Positions 18,420-29,514 of a DNA stretch of 64,000 nucleotides are shown here, piece after piece. The position numbers were made by a program, and so were the translations under genes. Position 1 is the stretch's first letter. Each line of letters begins with the position of its first letter. This stretch comes from Brevibacterium picturae (GTDB taxonomy: Bacteria > Actinomycetota > Actinomycetes > Actinomycetales > Brevibacteriaceae): NCBI RefSeq assembly GCF_900105045.1, contig NZ_LT629739.1, positions 3,720,001-3,784,000 on the forward strand, given 5' to 3'. The notes under the pieces are model-generated. The model made no database searches, was not told the origin of the DNA, and saw only the letters and a list, made by a program, of their open reading frames with translations.

Positions 18420-19529
18420 ATGAATGATCTTACGGTTGCCGTCTCCGGTGCCACCGGATACGCCGGGGGAGAGGTCCTCCGGCTGCTGAGCACTCACCCC
18501 CATCTCAGCGTCACCACGGTGTGCGGACATTCCTCCGTGGGCGAGACGCTCGACCGACATCAACCCCATCTTGCCCGATATTCCGATTTCGTGGTCAAGG
18601 AGTCCACCGCCGAGGTGCTCGCCGGCCACGATGTCGTCATCCTTGCTCTCCCGCACGGTCAGTCCGGAGCGATCGCCGCCGAACTCGAGCAGTCGAGCCC
18701 CGAGACGCTCATCGTCGACCTCGCCGCCGACCACCGCCTCATCAGCGAGGCCGCCTGGGAGAAGTTCTACGGCTCGACTCACCAGGGCACGTGGACCTAC
18801 GGTCTGCCCGAACTGCTCACCGCCGACGGCACGAAACAGCGCGAGTCACTGAAGACCACGAAGCGCATCGCGGTTCCCGGGTGCAATGTCACCGCCGTGA
18901 CCCTCGGACTTGCACCGCTCATCCAATCCGGACTCGCCGCACCGGCAGGACTGAACGCGGTCCTGGCCAACGGTGTCTCGGGCGCCGGCAAGGCACTCAA
19001 ACCGCATCTGACCGCCGCCGAGGTCCTCGGCGATGCAAGCCCCTATGGCACCGGCGGCACACACCGGCATGTGCCCGAGATCGAGCAGAACCTCAACGGA
19101 GTTCTCGGCGCCGACGCCGCAGACGGCCCGACGCGGATCTCCTTTACCCCGACGCTCGTGCCCATGGCCCGAGGAATCCTCGCGACTATCACCGCCGAGC
19201 CGGGGGAGTCCGCCCCGAAAACCGCCGAGGGCCTCCTCGACGCAGCTGCACTCAAAGACCAACTGGCCCAGGCATTCGACCAGGCCTACGCCGACGAGCC
19301 CTTCGTGCGCGTCCTGCCCGAGGGCCAATGGCCACGTACCTCCTCGACGACCGGGTCGAACCTCGCGCACATCCAGTTCACCGTCGATGAACGGGCCGAG
19401 AAGATCCTCGTCGTCGTGGCCCTGGACAACCTGGTCCGCGGCACCGCCGGCCAGGCGCTGCAGTCGATCCACCTTGCCCTTGGTCTCGAGGAGACCACCG
19501 CACTTCCCCTTGAAGGAGTCGCACCATGA
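18420..19529 (+). CDS. argC: N-acetyl-gamma-glutamyl-phosphate reductase
   Basis: 369 residues; third step of arginine synthesis, NADPH-dependent reduction of N-acetylglutamyl phosphate. The N terminus VAVSGATGYAGGEVLRLL is the dinucleotide-binding glycine motif, and VPGCNVTAVTLGL near residue 151 holds the catalytic cysteine. TGGTHRHVPEIEQNL near 209 is the conserved substrate region. It is the first gene of argCJBDFRH and its stop overlaps argJ by 4 bp (ATGA). The start is taken at ATG 18420, where the family N terminus begins; there is no ribosome site, so a leaderless transcript is likely. Confidence 0.95.
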   Translation: MNDLTVAVSGATGYAGGEVLRLLSTHPHLSVTTVCGHSSVGETLDRHQPHLARYSDFVVKESTAEVLAGHDVVILALPHGQSGAIAAELEQSSPETLIVDLAADHRLISEAAWEKFYGSTHQGTWTYGLPELLTADGTKQRESLKTTKRIAVPGCNVTAVTLGLAPLIQSGLAAPAGLNAVLANGVSGAGKALKPHLTAAEVLGDASPYGTGGTHRHVPEIEQNLNGVLGADAADGPTRISFTPTLVPMARGILATITAEPGESAPKTAEGLLDAAALKDQLAQAFDQAYADEPFVRVLPEGQWPRTSSTTGSNLAHIQFTVDERAEKILVVVALDNLVRGTAGQALQSIHLALGLEETTALPLEGVAP

Positions 19530-20704
19530 GCGTGACCGCACCACTTGGCTTCACAGCCGCCGGCCTGACCGCCGGTCTCAAACCCAGCGGGACCAAAGAC
19601 CTCTCACTCGTCATCAACACCGGACCCGACACTGCTGTCGCCGCCGTCTACACCTCGAACCGTTGCAAGGCCAACCCCGTCCTGTGGTCCCAGAAGGTCT
19701 CCGCCAACGGTCAAGCCCGTGCCGTGGTGCTGAACTCCGGGGGAGCCAACTGCTACACCGGTGACTTCGGGTATGAGACGACGACCCTGACCGCTCAGAC
19801 CACTGCCGATCTCCTCACCGAGGCCGGCACCGCCACAGCGGCCGAAGACATCCTCGTCTGCTCGACTGGACTCATCGGCGTCGGGGGACAGGACTTCCGC
19901 GACTCCATTATCGACAACCTCCCACCACTGGTGGCCGCCGCCGAAGACTCCGTGGCCGGCGGCGAGCACGCCGCCGAGGCGATCATGACCACCGACACCG
20001 TGGCCAAGACCGCCACCCGTGAAGGCAGCAGCGGGTACACGATCGGCGGCATGGCCAAAGGCGCGGGCATGCTCGCCCCAGGCCTGGCGACGATGCTCGT
20101 CGTCATCACCACCGACGCGAAACTCGACCAAGCGACTCTCGACCAGGCTCTGCGCGCCTCGACGAGCCAGTCCTTCGATCGCCTCGACACCGACGGATGC
20201 ATGTCGACGAACGACACCGTCATCCTCATGTCCTCCGGCGCCCACGAAGCAACCGTGGACACGGACGAGTTCACGAGCCTGCTGCGCGAACTCTGCCTCG
20301 ACCTCATGCACCAGCTCCACGTCGACGCCGAAGGCGCCCACCACGACATCGCCATCACCACACAGGGTGCCGCCAGCGAAGATGACGCCGTCATGGTCTC
20401 CCGGTCCGTGTCACGCTCGGCCCTGTTCAAGGCAGCGATCTTCGGCCAGGACCCGAACTGGGGACGCGTCGTCGCCCAGGTGGGAACCACCTCGGCGACC
20501 TTCGACCCCACCGCCATCGACGTAATCATCAACGGCACCGAGGTGTGCCGGGCCTCAGGACCCTATGAGGACCCGGAGAAGGTCACATTCGACCGCAACG
20601 TCGACGTCGTCATCGACCTCCACGCAGGAGATGCCACCGCCACGGTCTGGACCTCGGACCTCACCCACGATTACGTCGAAGAGAACAGCGCCTACTCCAC
20701 ATGA
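19526..20704 (+). CDS. argJ: Bifunctional ornithine acetyltransferase / N-acetylglutamate synthase
   Basis: 392 residues; recycles the acetyl group from N-acetylornithine to glutamate, and in bifunctional forms also makes N-acetylglutamate from acetyl-CoA. The self-cleavage site lies in [18 protein letters not shown] near residue 180: the Thr of ATML becomes the N-terminal nucleophile of the beta chain. The N-terminal [17 protein letters not shown] and the C-terminal [15 protein letters not shown] are family signatures. ATGA overlaps join it to argC and argB. Possession of argJ indicates the cyclic pathway; whether it is mono- or bifunctional cannot be read from the sequence. Confidence 0.95.
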   Translation: MSVTAPLGFTAAGLTAGLKPSGTKDLSLVINTGPDTAVAAVYTSNRCKANPVLWSQKVSANGQARAVVLNSGGANCYTGDFGYETTTLTAQTTADLLTEAGTATAAEDILVCSTGLIGVGGQDFRDSIIDNLPPLVAAAEDSVAGGEHAAEAIMTTDTVAKTATREGSSGYTIGGMAKGAGMLAPGLATMLVVITTDAKLDQATLDQALRASTSQSFDRLDTDGCMSTNDTVILMSSGAHEATVDTDEFTSLLRELCLDLMHQLHVDAEGAHHDIAITTQGAASEDDAVMVSRSVSRSALFKAAIFGQDPNWGRVVAQVGTTSATFDPTAIDVIINGTEVCRASGPYEDPEKVTFDRNVDVVIDLHAGDATATVWTSDLTHDYVEENSAYST

Positions 20705-21702
20705 GCAACCCACACGACATGTCCACGAAGTCCACGGCCGCCCGGCTCGCCGCCGCCCAGGCCAAGGCCGAAGCCCTGACCGAGGCGCTGCCGTGGATCA
20801 AGACCTTCGCCGGTGCCACGATCGTCATCAAGTACGGCGGCAACGCGATGATCTCCCCGGAGCTGCAGCAGTCATTCGCCGATGACATCGCGTTCCTGCG
20901 CTTCGCGGGCATCCGACCTGTCGTCGTCCACGGCGGCGGACCCCAGATCACGAAGATGCTGGCTCGTTTGGGTATTGAAAGCGAGTTCAAGGCCGGACAA
21001 AGAGTCACGAGTGAAGAGGCCGCCGAGGTCATCCGCATGGTGCTCTCCGGGCAGGTCAACCGGGACATCGTCTCCCGCATCAACCAGAACGGCAATGCCG
21101 CGATCGGGCTCTCCGGTGAGGACGCGGACCTGCTGTTGGCGAACAAGACCCACGCCGAGGTAGACGGTGAACTCATCGACCTCGGCCGGGTGGGTGAGAT
21201 CGCCGAAGTCAACACCACCGTGCTCACCGAGCTCCTCGACGCCGGGCGGGTGCCCGTCATCTGCTCGATCGCTTCGGAGATCGACGGTGAGGCCGGCAAG
21301 CCCCTGAACATCAACGCCGATCTCGCCGCCTCGGCGGTGGCGAAGGCGCTCAGGGCCGACAAACTGATCATGCTCACCGATGTTCCGGGCCTCTACGCCA
21401 ACTGGCCCGACACCTCGAGCCTGATCTCACGCATAGGACCGAAGAAGCTGCGCGAACTGCTGCCCAGCCTCGACGCGGGAATGATCCCCAAGATGACCGC
21501 GGCCCTCGAGGCCATCGAGCACGGGGTCCAGCAGGCCCACATCATCGACGGCCGAATGGCACATTCACTCCTCCTCGAGGTCTTCACCTCCGAGGGCATC
21601 GGCACCATGGTCGAAGACACCGTCGTCGAACCCGCACCGCTGGGTGACGGACACAAGGGCGAGGGACACGAGACAAGCACTGAGGAGACGAACGATGAAT
21701 GA
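20701..21702 (+). CDS. argB: Acetylglutamate kinase
   Basis: 333 residues; phosphorylates N-acetylglutamate with ATP, usually the arginine-inhibited control point. Amino-acid kinase motifs are IKYGGNAM near residue 41, VVHGGGPQI near 76 and [14 protein letters not shown] near 204. The N-terminal helix before the kinase fold (about 35 residues) is the type linked to hexamerisation and arginine feedback in other bacteria (family knowledge). The C-terminal tail of about 35 residues beyond the kinase fold is charged and poorly conserved. Start ATG overlaps the argJ stop; its 3' end overlaps argD by 8 bp. Confidence 0.95.
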   Translation: MSNPHDMSTKSTAARLAAAQAKAEALTEALPWIKTFAGATIVIKYGGNAMISPELQQSFADDIAFLRFAGIRPVVVHGGGPQITKMLARLGIESEFKAGQRVTSEEAAEVIRMVLSGQVNRDIVSRINQNGNAAIGLSGEDADLLLANKTHAEVDGELIDLGRVGEIAEVNTTVLTELLDAGRVPVICSIASEIDGEAGKPLNINADLAASAVAKALRADKLIMLTDVPGLYANWPDTSSLISRIGPKKLRELLPSLDAGMIPKMTAALEAIEHGVQQAHIIDGRMAHSLLLEVFTSEGIGTMVEDTVVEPAPLGDGHKGEGHETSTEETNDE

Positions 21703-22912
21703 GACAAACGCTGTGACAGACCAGGCCCAGACCTGGCGCGATGACTTCTCCCGCGTCCTCTCACCGGTCTTCGGCTCACCCCAGCTCGACCTCGTCCGCG
21801 GAGCGGGCGTGCACGCGTGGGACGCCTCGGGCAAGGAATACCTCGACCTTCTCGCCGGCATCGCCGTCAACGCACTCGGCCACTGCCACCCTGCATGGGT
21901 CAAGGCCATCACCGAGCAGGCGTCGACCCTGGGCCACATTTCGAACTTCTTCACCTCCCCGCCGCAGATCGCACTGGCTGAGAAACTCCACGAGATCCTC
22001 GACCTGCCCAGCGGTTCGGCCGTGTTCTTCTCCAACTCCGGTGCTGAAGCCAACGAGGCCGCCTTCAAGATGGCCCGCCGTGCTGGGGGTGGATCACGCC
22101 CGATCATCATCGCCATCGAAGGTGCATTCCACGGTCGCACCATGGGTGCGCTGGCACTGACGGCCAAGGCCGCCTATCGCGAACCCTTCGCACCCGGAGT
22201 GCCCGGCGTCGTCCATATTCCCTACGGGGACGTCGACGCGCTCGCCGCCGCCATCAACGACACCACTGCCGCCGTCTTCATCGAACCCATCCAGGGCGAG
22301 GTCGGAGTCCGCCAGCACCCGGCCGGCTATCTCACCAAGGTTCGTGAACTCACCCGGGAGGCCGGGGCCCTTCTCGTTCTCGACGAAGTCCAGTCCGGTG
22401 TGGCTCGGACCGGATCGTGGTTCGCCCACCAGGACCCGGAGATCGGCGAAGGCGTCGTCCCTGACATCATCACCTCGGCGAAGGGTCTGGGCGGAGGCAT
22501 GCCGATCGGGGCCACCATCACCGTCGGCGATGCCAACACCAAACTCCTCGAGGCTGGACAGCACGGGACGACCTTCGGCGGCAACCCGATTGCCTGCGCG
22601 GCCGGACTCGCCGTGCTCGAGACCATCGAAACCGAGAACCTGCTCGCTCACACCCGCGACACAGGCGAATGGCTGACCGAACAGCTGCTGACCATCGAGG
22701 GCATCGAGAAGGTCACCGGCACCGGCCTCCTCCTGGGCCTCGAACTGGCCGAGGGACTGAACGAGAAGGCGATCGTCGCCCGCGCACTCGAGGCCGGGTT
22801 CATCATCAACCCCGTCGCACCCGGACGCCTGCGCCTGGCACCACCGCTGATCATCACGAAAGACGATCTCGCACCGTTCCTGACCGCCCTGCCCGGACTG
22901 CTGCACGGCTGA
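21695..22912 (+). CDS. argD: Acetylornithine aminotransferase
   Basis: 405 residues; PLP-dependent class III transaminase making N-acetylornithine from the semialdehyde. The PLP-binding lysine is in [14 protein letters not shown] near residue 262, preceded by [32 protein letters not shown] near 113 binds the cofactor phosphate. The start ATG 21695 has TGAGGAGA upstream and begins inside the end of argB; the longer open frame from 21644 would overlap argB further and is rejected. Standard length for the family. Confidence 0.95.
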   Translation: MNETNAVTDQAQTWRDDFSRVLSPVFGSPQLDLVRGAGVHAWDASGKEYLDLLAGIAVNALGHCHPAWVKAITEQASTLGHISNFFTSPPQIALAEKLHEILDLPSGSAVFFSNSGAEANEAAFKMARRAGGGSRPIIIAIEGAFHGRTMGALALTAKAAYREPFAPGVPGVVHIPYGDVDALAAAINDTTAAVFIEPIQGEVGVRQHPAGYLTKVRELTREAGALLVLDEVQSGVARTGSWFAHQDPEIGEGVVPDIITSAKGLGGGMPIGATITVGDANTKLLEAGQHGTTFGGNPIACAAGLAVLETIETENLLAHTRDTGEWLTEQLLTIEGIEKVTGTGLLLGLELAEGLNEKAIVARALEAGFIINPVAPGRLRLAPPLIITKDDLAPFLTALPGLLHG

Positions 22913-23005
22913 ACACGTCCGCCGCCCACCTGGCGGCCACCTCGGCGAACGGGCCATCAACACTGGCAGCCCGGTTGCCCCACACAGACTGACAAAGGAC
23001 ACACC

Positions 23006-23929
23006 ATGACACGGCATTTCCTCAAGGACACCGACCTCACCCCGACCGAACAGGCGCAAGTCCTCGACCTCGCGGTTGAGCTCAAGGCCGCCCCGTACTC
23101 GCGCACCCCGCTGGCCGGACCGCAGACCGTGGCAGTCATCTTCGACAAGACCTCAACGAGGACCCGCGTGTCCTTCGCCGCCGGAATCGCCGCCCTTGGC
23201 GGACAGCCGCTCATCATCAACCCCGGTGAGGCGCAGCTGGGACACAAGGAATCCATCGCCGACACCGCCCAGGTCATGTCGCGCATGGTCTCGGCCATCG
23301 TCTGGCGCACCTATGCCCAAGCTGGCCTCGAAGAGATGGCCCAGAACTCATCCGTCCCGGTCATCAACTCGCTGTCCGATGACTACCATCCCTGCCAGAT
23401 CCTGGCCGACCTGCTCACGATCCGCGAACACCGCGGCGATGTCGCCGGGCAGACCATGACCTACTACGGTGATGGGGCCAACAACATGGCCAACTCCTAC
23501 GTCCTCGGCGGAGTCAACGCCGGCATGCACGTGCGCATCGCCGCCCCCGCTGACTACCAACCGGCCGCCGAGATCATCGCCGAGGCCAACGAACTCGCCC
23601 AGACCACCGGCGGCTCCGTCATGGTCACCGATGACCCCGTGGCTGCCGCCCAGGGCGCCGATGTCCTTGTCACCGACACCTGGGTGTCCATGGGCCAGGA
23701 TTCGGCCGGACGCGATGACGAAGCCTCACCCTTTGTGAAGTACCAGGTCTCCCAGGAGCTCATGAACCTGGGCAACGATCCGATCTTCCTCCACTGCCTG
23801 CCGGCCTACCGGGGCAAAGAGGTCACGGCCGAGGTCATCGATGGCCCCGCCTCGGCGGTCTTCGATGAAGCCGAGAACAGACTCCACGCACAGAAGGCAC
23901 TCTTGACATTCCTGCTGGAGAAGCGATGA
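23006..23929 (+). CDS. argF: Ornithine carbamoyltransferase
   Basis: 307 residues; transfers carbamoyl phosphate to ornithine to form citrulline. The carbamoyl-phosphate site STRTRVSF is near residue 51 and the ornithine-site [13 protein letters not shown] near 263. [12 protein letters not shown] is also conserved. A 93-bp gap after argD holds no gene; AAAGGA precedes the ATG. The stop overlaps argR by 4 bp. Length and motifs are normal for a catabolic-independent anabolic enzyme. Confidence 0.95.
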   Translation: MTRHFLKDTDLTPTEQAQVLDLAVELKAAPYSRTPLAGPQTVAVIFDKTSTRTRVSFAAGIAALGGQPLIINPGEAQLGHKESIADTAQVMSRMVSAIVWRTYAQAGLEEMAQNSSVPVINSLSDDYHPCQILADLLTIREHRGDVAGQTMTYYGDGANNMANSYVLGGVNAGMHVRIAAPADYQPAAEIIAEANELAQTTGGSVMVTDDPVAAAQGADVLVTDTWVSMGQDSAGRDDEASPFVKYQVSQELMNLGNDPIFLHCLPAYRGKEVTAEVIDGPASAVFDEAENRLHAQKALLTFLLEKR

Positions 23930-24477
23930 GCGAGAACACTGTGCCTCCGAGGAACGGCGCGTCACCGGCGAACTCCGCACCCCTGACGAAGACCGCGCGG
24001 CAGCAGAAGATCATCGATCTCATCACCCGCAAATCCGTGCATTCCCAGATCGACCTGGCCGAGAACCTGGCAACGATGGGCATCACCGTCACCCAGGCGA
24101 CCCTCTCACGCGACCTCGCCGAGGTGGGGGCCGTGAAGATCCGGTCCACCGCCGGATCCGTCTACGCCGTCCCCGGTGAGGGCGGGGACCGCAGCCTGCA
24201 GCAATCGACCGGTGACAGCCTCGATGCGAAGCTGCCGAGGCTGCTTGAAGAACTCCTCGTCTCCGCGGCGGCACAGGACAATACAGTGGTCCTGCGTACC
24301 CCACCCGGAGCTGCCCAGTATTTGGCGTCGGCGATCGACCGCTCCTCGATGACCGGGATCTTTGGCACAATCGCAGGAGACGATACTGTTCTCGTCATCG
24401 CGATGTCCTCCGTCGGGGGACAGACACTGGCCGAGACATTCCTCGAATATGCGGCCGGAAACGCCGCCGAGAGCTGA
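23926..24477 (+). CDS. argR: Arginine repressor
   Basis: 183 residues; arginine-dependent DNA-binding hexamer that represses arginine biosynthesis. The N-terminal winged helix shows [21 protein letters not shown] and the recognition helix [17 protein letters not shown] near residues 47-64. The C-terminal oligomerisation and arginine-binding domain includes [14 protein letters not shown] near 148. An extra N-terminal 20-residue Pro/Asn-rich stretch precedes the fold. Encoded inside the operon it presumably controls, allowing autoregulation through the promoter before argC (inference). Confidence 0.93.
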   Translation: MSENTVPPRNGASPANSAPLTKTARQQKIIDLITRKSVHSQIDLAENLATMGITVTQATLSRDLAEVGAVKIRSTAGSVYAVPGEGGDRSLQQSTGDSLDAKLPRLLEELLVSAAAQDNTVVLRTPPGAAQYLASAIDRSSMTGIFGTIAGDDTVLVIAMSSVGGQTLAETFLEYAAGNAAES

Positions 24478-24506
24478 TACACCCGATACACGTATGACCG
24501 ATACAC
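24476..24506. repeat. Three GATACAC direct repeats between argR and argH
   Basis: GATACAC occurs at 24476-24482, 24485-24491 and 24500-24506, spaced 9 and 15 nt, in the 153-bp gap where argG would normally sit. They may be regulator sites or chance; no promoter motif is clear beside them. Confidence 0.4.
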
Positions 24507-24525
24507 ACGGGCCTGGGACACATAG

Positions 24526-26052
<1,527 letters not shown>

Positions 26053-26099
26053 GCGGGAAGGACTGTCGAATAGTGACAGGGTCGCAAACAGTCTGGATT

Positions 26100-26125
26100 G
26101 CGTACAACTTGTACAAGTTGTACGC
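26100..26125. promoter_or_regulatory. 26-bp perfect palindrome, toxin-antitoxin operator
   Basis: A perfect inverted repeat with half-site GCGTACAACTTGT, centred on TGTACA, ends 7 bp before the antitoxin ATG. YefM-type antitoxins are known to bind TGTACA-core palindromes, so this is a strong candidate for autoregulation by the antitoxin and toxin-antitoxin complex. Confidence 0.8.
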
Positions 26126-26132
26126 TTGATAC

Positions 26133-26378
26133 ATGAAGTCCGTGACTCTATCCCAATTCCGCAATCAGCAGAGCGAATTCATCGCTGCCGCTCAACGCGA
26201 GCCTGTTGAGATCACCTCACGTGGAGCCGGGCGGCGTGCTGTCGTTGTATCTCCGGAATTCTATGATCGTGCTCTGCAGGCGTTGGAAGACCAAGTTGAT
26301 ATACGTGGAGCCGCCGAGGCGCGGGGCGATGAAGGGCGTGTCTCACACGAGGAGCTTGTGCGCGAACTCGGTTTCTGA
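26133..26378 (+). CDS. Type II antitoxin, Phd/YefM family
   Basis: 81-residue antitoxin. The N-terminal half KSVTLSQFRNQQSEFIAAAQ and the segment VEITSRGAGRRAVVVSPEFYD show the Phd/YefM fold that binds DNA and forms dimers; the acidic, probably flexible C terminus would wrap the toxin. It lies 7 bp after a perfect palindrome and 9 bp before the toxin gene. The very short distance to the operator leaves little room for a ribosome site, so a leaderless transcript is possible. Neutralises the downstream RelE-like toxin (family knowledge). Confidence 0.85.
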   Translation: MKSVTLSQFRNQQSEFIAAAQREPVEITSRGAGRRAVVVSPEFYDRALQALEDQVDIRGAAEARGDEGRVSHEELVRELGF

Positions 26379-26387
26379 GCCTGAGCG

Positions 26388-26645
26388 ATGCCGTATTCGA
26401 TCAACTACGTCCCATCGACGGCGAAGGCCCTGCGTAAACTTGACCGGCCAACGGCGCGGCGCTTGCTTAACGCGATCGGAAAGCTGGCTGAGGAGCCACG
26501 ACCTGCGGGATGCATCAAGCTCGAAGATGGTGACGGTGAATTCCGCATTCGGGTTGGTGACTTCAGAATTGTCTACGACGTGTATGACGATGAGCTGATC
26601 GTCCTGGCGCTGCGAGTCGGGCACCGACGTGACGTGTATCGGTGA
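26388..26645 (+). CDS. RelE/ParE-family toxin
   Basis: 85 residues, a compact RelE-fold toxin: YSINYVPSTAKALRKLDRPT at the start, then LLNAIGKLAEEPRPAG and the core DGEFRIRVGDFRIVYDVYDD, ending in ALRVGHRRDVYR. The conserved arginines and the terminal histidine/tyrosine pattern fit ribosome-dependent mRNA interferases, which cut mRNA in the A site under stress. A ParE-type gyrase poison cannot be excluded by eye. Paired with the antitoxin gene directly upstream in one transcript. Confidence 0.85.
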   Translation: MPYSINYVPSTAKALRKLDRPTARRLLNAIGKLAEEPRPAGCIKLEDGDGEFRIRVGDFRIVYDVYDDELIVLALRVGHRRDVYR

Positions 26646-26841
26646 TCCACTCTCGACCGAGGTGCGGCGTGAGCATCCGATATGCCGCTACTTCCCGCGC
26701 TCGTTTTGCTGCCGAGTCTTCAGACTCCTGCTTTGTGCGACAGGGCGTAGGTTCGTTTGTCTCGTTTCCACCGGGCGGCTCAGACGCGCGGGCTGCGAAC
26801 GACTGAACCGATCGACCGGTAGTCGCCGATAGATTAGTAGC

Positions 26842-27324
26842 GTGACGAGGAATAAGGATGAGCCAGTTTATACGACGGTCGGCAAGCCCCAGACTCGCGC
26901 GGCTCGATGGCCTGCGCAATCGATCGATCCCAGAGGGAGGGTCGTGGCGGTCGGCGCCTGGTGCTCGAATCGCTTTGCTCATGAACCGCGGCCGGAACGC
27001 AACTATCTGTCGATCCAAATTGACGAGTTCGCGGAACTCTCGGATGGAACACGGTTTTCGCTCCGGTGGGATAGGGGCGTGACAGTGAGCTGGGACAACG
27101 AGAGTGCGAATGAGCCCGTGTCCGAGCAGGAGGTTCTCATCCACCTGGAAGCCGGCTTGCTGCCTGATGAGGGTGAAGTTGCTGATGAAGGACAAGCTCG
27201 GTCATGGCACGACTACGCGAGACTGCTCACCGAAATGGGGATTGCGGCGACGGCGGATGAGCTGAAGTCACTGCCATATTTCACTGAGTTCTCTCCGGAG
27301 CTGCAGTCAAGCCTGAGTCATTGA
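26842..27324 (+). CDS. Hypothetical protein
   Basis: A 160-residue soluble protein that I do not recognise. It has no signal peptide, membrane span or catalytic motif. The first 60 residues are basic and the C-terminal half is acidic (LEAGLLPDEGEVADEGQARS), followed by a helical end. The GTG start at 26842 has only AATCG-type sequence upstream; an internal start is possible. It stands alone between the toxin gene and tyrS. Reading frame length and codon use favour a real gene, but evidence is limited. Confidence 0.45.
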   Translation: MTRNKDEPVYTTVGKPQTRAARWPAQSIDPRGRVVAVGAWCSNRFAHEPRPERNYLSIQIDEFAELSDGTRFSLRWDRGVTVSWDNESANEPVSEQEVLIHLEAGLLPDEGEVADEGQARSWHDYARLLTEMGIAATADELKSLPYFTEFSPELQSSLSH

Positions 27325-27424
27325 CGGCTTCAGCGCAGTGATGGGGCCTCGGTAGCTTCCTGCCATAGGATGTTCCCGGCGCCTCATCAGGCTTGCCGAC
27401 CTCGGGTCCAGCTCTGTGACCCAT

Positions 27425-27460
27425 TAGAATTAGACGTGCGCCGATGCCGGATCGGCGCAC
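27425..27460 (+). promoter_or_regulatory. Probable tyrS promoter -10 with adjacent hairpin
   Basis: TAGAAT at 27425-27430 fits a -10 hexamer. Six bases later a perfect 10-bp inverted repeat, GTGCGCCGAT (27436-27445) and ATCGGCGCAC (27451-27460) with a 5-nt loop, sits at the expected transcript 5' end, about 65 nt before tyrS. No T tract follows, so it is not a standard terminator. No good -35 was found. Confidence 0.4.
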
Positions 27461-27524
27461 ACAACTAGGAATCGACGATTTCGGCTGCTCGCCAGGACCG
27501 TCGTTCTGACTCGAAAGGAATACT

Positions 27525-28811
27525 GTGACCGACATATTCAGCGATCTCAAGGCCCGCGGGCTCATTGCGGTTTCGACCGATGAGGCCGCACTGCAGAAGG
27601 CTCTGAACGAAGAATCGCTGACCTATTATGTCGGTTTCGATCCGACGGCGCCGAGCCTGCACATGGGCAACCTGGTCCAGCTCATCACGGCCGCTCGTCT
27701 GCAGCAGGCCGGACACAACCCACTCGCATTGGTCGGCGGTGCTACCGGACTCATCGGTGACCCGCGGATGTCGGGGGAGCGGACGCTCAACCCACGCGAA
27801 GTCGTCGAAGAATGGTTGGCGAAGATCCGCACTCAGGTCGAGAAGTTCCTCGATTTCGACGGCCCGCACGCGGCCCAGGTCGTCAACAATTACGATTGGA
27901 CCTCCGAGCTCTCGGCCATTGACTTCCTCCGCGACGTCGGCAAGCACTTCCCGGTCAACCGGATGCTGGCAAAGGAGTCGGTCTCGGCACGTCTGAGCAA
28001 CGAGAGCGGTCTGTCCTTCACCGAGTTCTCCTACCAGGTGCTGCAGGGCAACGACTACCTCGAGCTCTACCGCCGCTACGGCTGCACTCTGCAGACCGGC
28101 GGCTCGGATCAGTGGGGCAACCTCACCTCGGGCGTCGACCTCATCCGCCGCGTCGAATCACAGGCCGTCCACGCACTGGCGACTCCGCTGATCACGAAGG
28201 CCGACGGCACGAAGTTCGGCAAGACGGAATCCGGGACGGTATGGCTGGATTCCAGCCTGACCAGTCCTTACGCGTTCTGCCAGTTCTGGCTCAATGCCGA
28301 TGACCGTGACGCCGTGAAATACCTCAAGGTCTTCTCACTCCGATCGCTCGAGGAGATCGATGCGATCGAGGCCGAGTTCACTGCGGCTCCGCACACACGA
28401 CTGGCGCAGAAGACTCTTGCCGAGGACGTCACGACGCTCGTCCACGGCAAGGAGCACTACGACCAGGCGATCGCCGCCGCAGCAGCGCTCTTCGGCGGAG
28501 GAGAGCTGGTCAGCCTCGATGTCGGCACACTGGGGGCCGCGACCTCCGAGTTGCCTCGAGGCGATGTCAGCACCGCCCAGCTGTCGGAGGGACTGCCCGT
28601 TGCCGATGCGTTCGTGACCGCCGGCATCGTGAAATCCAAGGGCGAGGCTCGTCGTGCGATCAAAGACGGCGGCGCCTACGTCAACAACGTCAAGGTCTCC
28701 GGAGACGACCAGACCCTGACCCCCGCCGAGGTGCTTCCCACCGAGAACGGAGGAGTGATCCTTCTTCGTCGAGGAAAGAAGACCCTGGGAGCAGTTGACA
28801 TCGTCAGCTGA
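27525..28811 (+). CDS. tyrS: Tyrosyl-tRNA synthetase
   Basis: 428 residues; class I synthetase charging tRNA-Tyr. The HIGH-type motif is PSLHMGNLVQ near residue 43, and the KMSKS-type loop is KADGTKFGKTESG near 228. TYYVGFDPTAPS and QTGGSDQWGNL are tyrosine-binding signatures. A C-terminal S4 domain (KSKGEARRAIKDGGAYVNN) binds the tRNA. GTG 27525 has GAAAGGA upstream. Standard length; no T-box sequence is present in the leader. Confidence 0.96.
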   Translation: MTDIFSDLKARGLIAVSTDEAALQKALNEESLTYYVGFDPTAPSLHMGNLVQLITAARLQQAGHNPLALVGGATGLIGDPRMSGERTLNPREVVEEWLAKIRTQVEKFLDFDGPHAAQVVNNYDWTSELSAIDFLRDVGKHFPVNRMLAKESVSARLSNESGLSFTEFSYQVLQGNDYLELYRRYGCTLQTGGSDQWGNLTSGVDLIRRVESQAVHALATPLITKADGTKFGKTESGTVWLDSSLTSPYAFCQFWLNADDRDAVKYLKVFSLRSLEEIDAIEAEFTAAPHTRLAQKTLAEDVTTLVHGKEHYDQAIAAAAALFGGGELVSLDVGTLGAATSELPRGDVSTAQLSEGLPVADAFVTAGIVKSKGEARRAIKDGGAYVNNVKVSGDDQTLTPAEVLPTENGGVILLRRGKKTLGAVDIVS

Positions 28812-28989
28812 GCTTCGTGAATTCCGACGACACCGTGTCCTTGATCAATTCGAGGGCGCGGTGTTGTTGTATCCAGGCGACGACCGAGGCATTGGCAACG
28901 ACGGAGGCGGGAGATCTGCGTGCCATCGGTCGGTCAGTACAGGAAGACAAGCGAACAGCTTGTACGAGCGAATTACACGAGTTGCGCTT

Positions 28990-29001
28990 GTACAGCTGTA
29001 C
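28990..29001. promoter_or_regulatory. GTACAGCTGTAC palindrome
   Basis: Perfect 12-bp palindrome in the gap after tyrS; a further TTGTAC occurs about 30 bp upstream. The TGTAC core recalls the toxin-antitoxin operator at 26100. It may be a repressor site for the following small frame and yccF-like gene. Confidence 0.3.
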
Positions 29002-29012
29002 GGAACGAAGTC

Positions 29013-29102
29013 ATGGTGCTGACAGTCATCATGATTCTGGCAAGCCTCATGGTGCTGACAGTTGCTATGGCGCAGACTGGAAGGAACGATCCGACGAAAT
29101 GA
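29013..29102 (+). CDS. Possible small hydrophobic protein upstream of yccF-like gene
   Basis: A 29-codon frame, MVLTVIMILASLMVLTVAMA then a polar tail, that would form one membrane helix. It contains a 14-nt direct duplication (ATGGTGCTGACAGT at 29013 and 29049). It ends 10 bp before the next start, overlapping its ribosome site, so it could be a leader peptide. The ribosome site is weak; it may not be translated. Confidence 0.25.
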   Translation: MVLTVIMILASLMVLTVAMAQTGRNDPTK

Positions 29103-29112
29103 GGTCACAAGA

Positions 29113-29514
29113 ATGAGAACACTGCTCAACATCATCTGGTTCATCTTCAGTGGACTGTGGCTGGCGCTCGGCTATTACCTCGCCGGCATCATCTGCTGCA
29201 TCCTCATCGTCACCATCCCGTGGGGAATCGCCTCATTCCGCATCGGCAACTATGCCCTCTGGCCCTTCGGCCGCGAAGTCATCGAGACGAGGCCGGCAGG
29301 CATCGCCACCACACTGGGCAACATCATCTGGGTCATCGTGGCGGGAATATGGCTGGCGATCGGACATGTCGTCACCTCGATCCCACTGTTCGTCTCGATC
29401 ATCGGCATCCCACTGGGCTGGGCGAACATCAAACTCATCCCCGTCTCCCTCATGCCGCTGGGCAAGGAGATTGTCGACAGCGACTCGCTCATGCCCGGCT
29501 ACCGCGGGGCCTAA
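29113..29514 (+). CDS. YccF-family inner membrane protein
   Basis: 133 residues with two tandem YccF (DUF307) units: NIIWFIFSGLWLALGYYLAG followed by IPWGIASFRIGNYALWPFGR, and again NIIWVIVAGIWLAIGH followed by IPLGWANIKLIPVSLMPLGK. Four hydrophobic helices are expected in the cytoplasmic membrane. Function of the family is not established. ATG 29113 follows GAGGT with 7-nt spacing; a longer frame from 29062 overlaps the small upstream peptide and is less likely. Confidence 0.85.
   Translation: MRTLLNIIWFIFSGLWLALGYYLAGIICCILIVTIPWGIASFRIGNYALWPFGREVIETRPAGIATTLGNIIWVIVAGIWLAIGHVVTSIPLFVSIIGIPLGWANIKLIPVSLMPLGKEIVDSDSLMPGYRGA

Noticed and set aside
27325-27524. T-box riboswitch before tyrS
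   Set aside because: No T-box core sequence or specifier loop; the only structure is a short hairpin.
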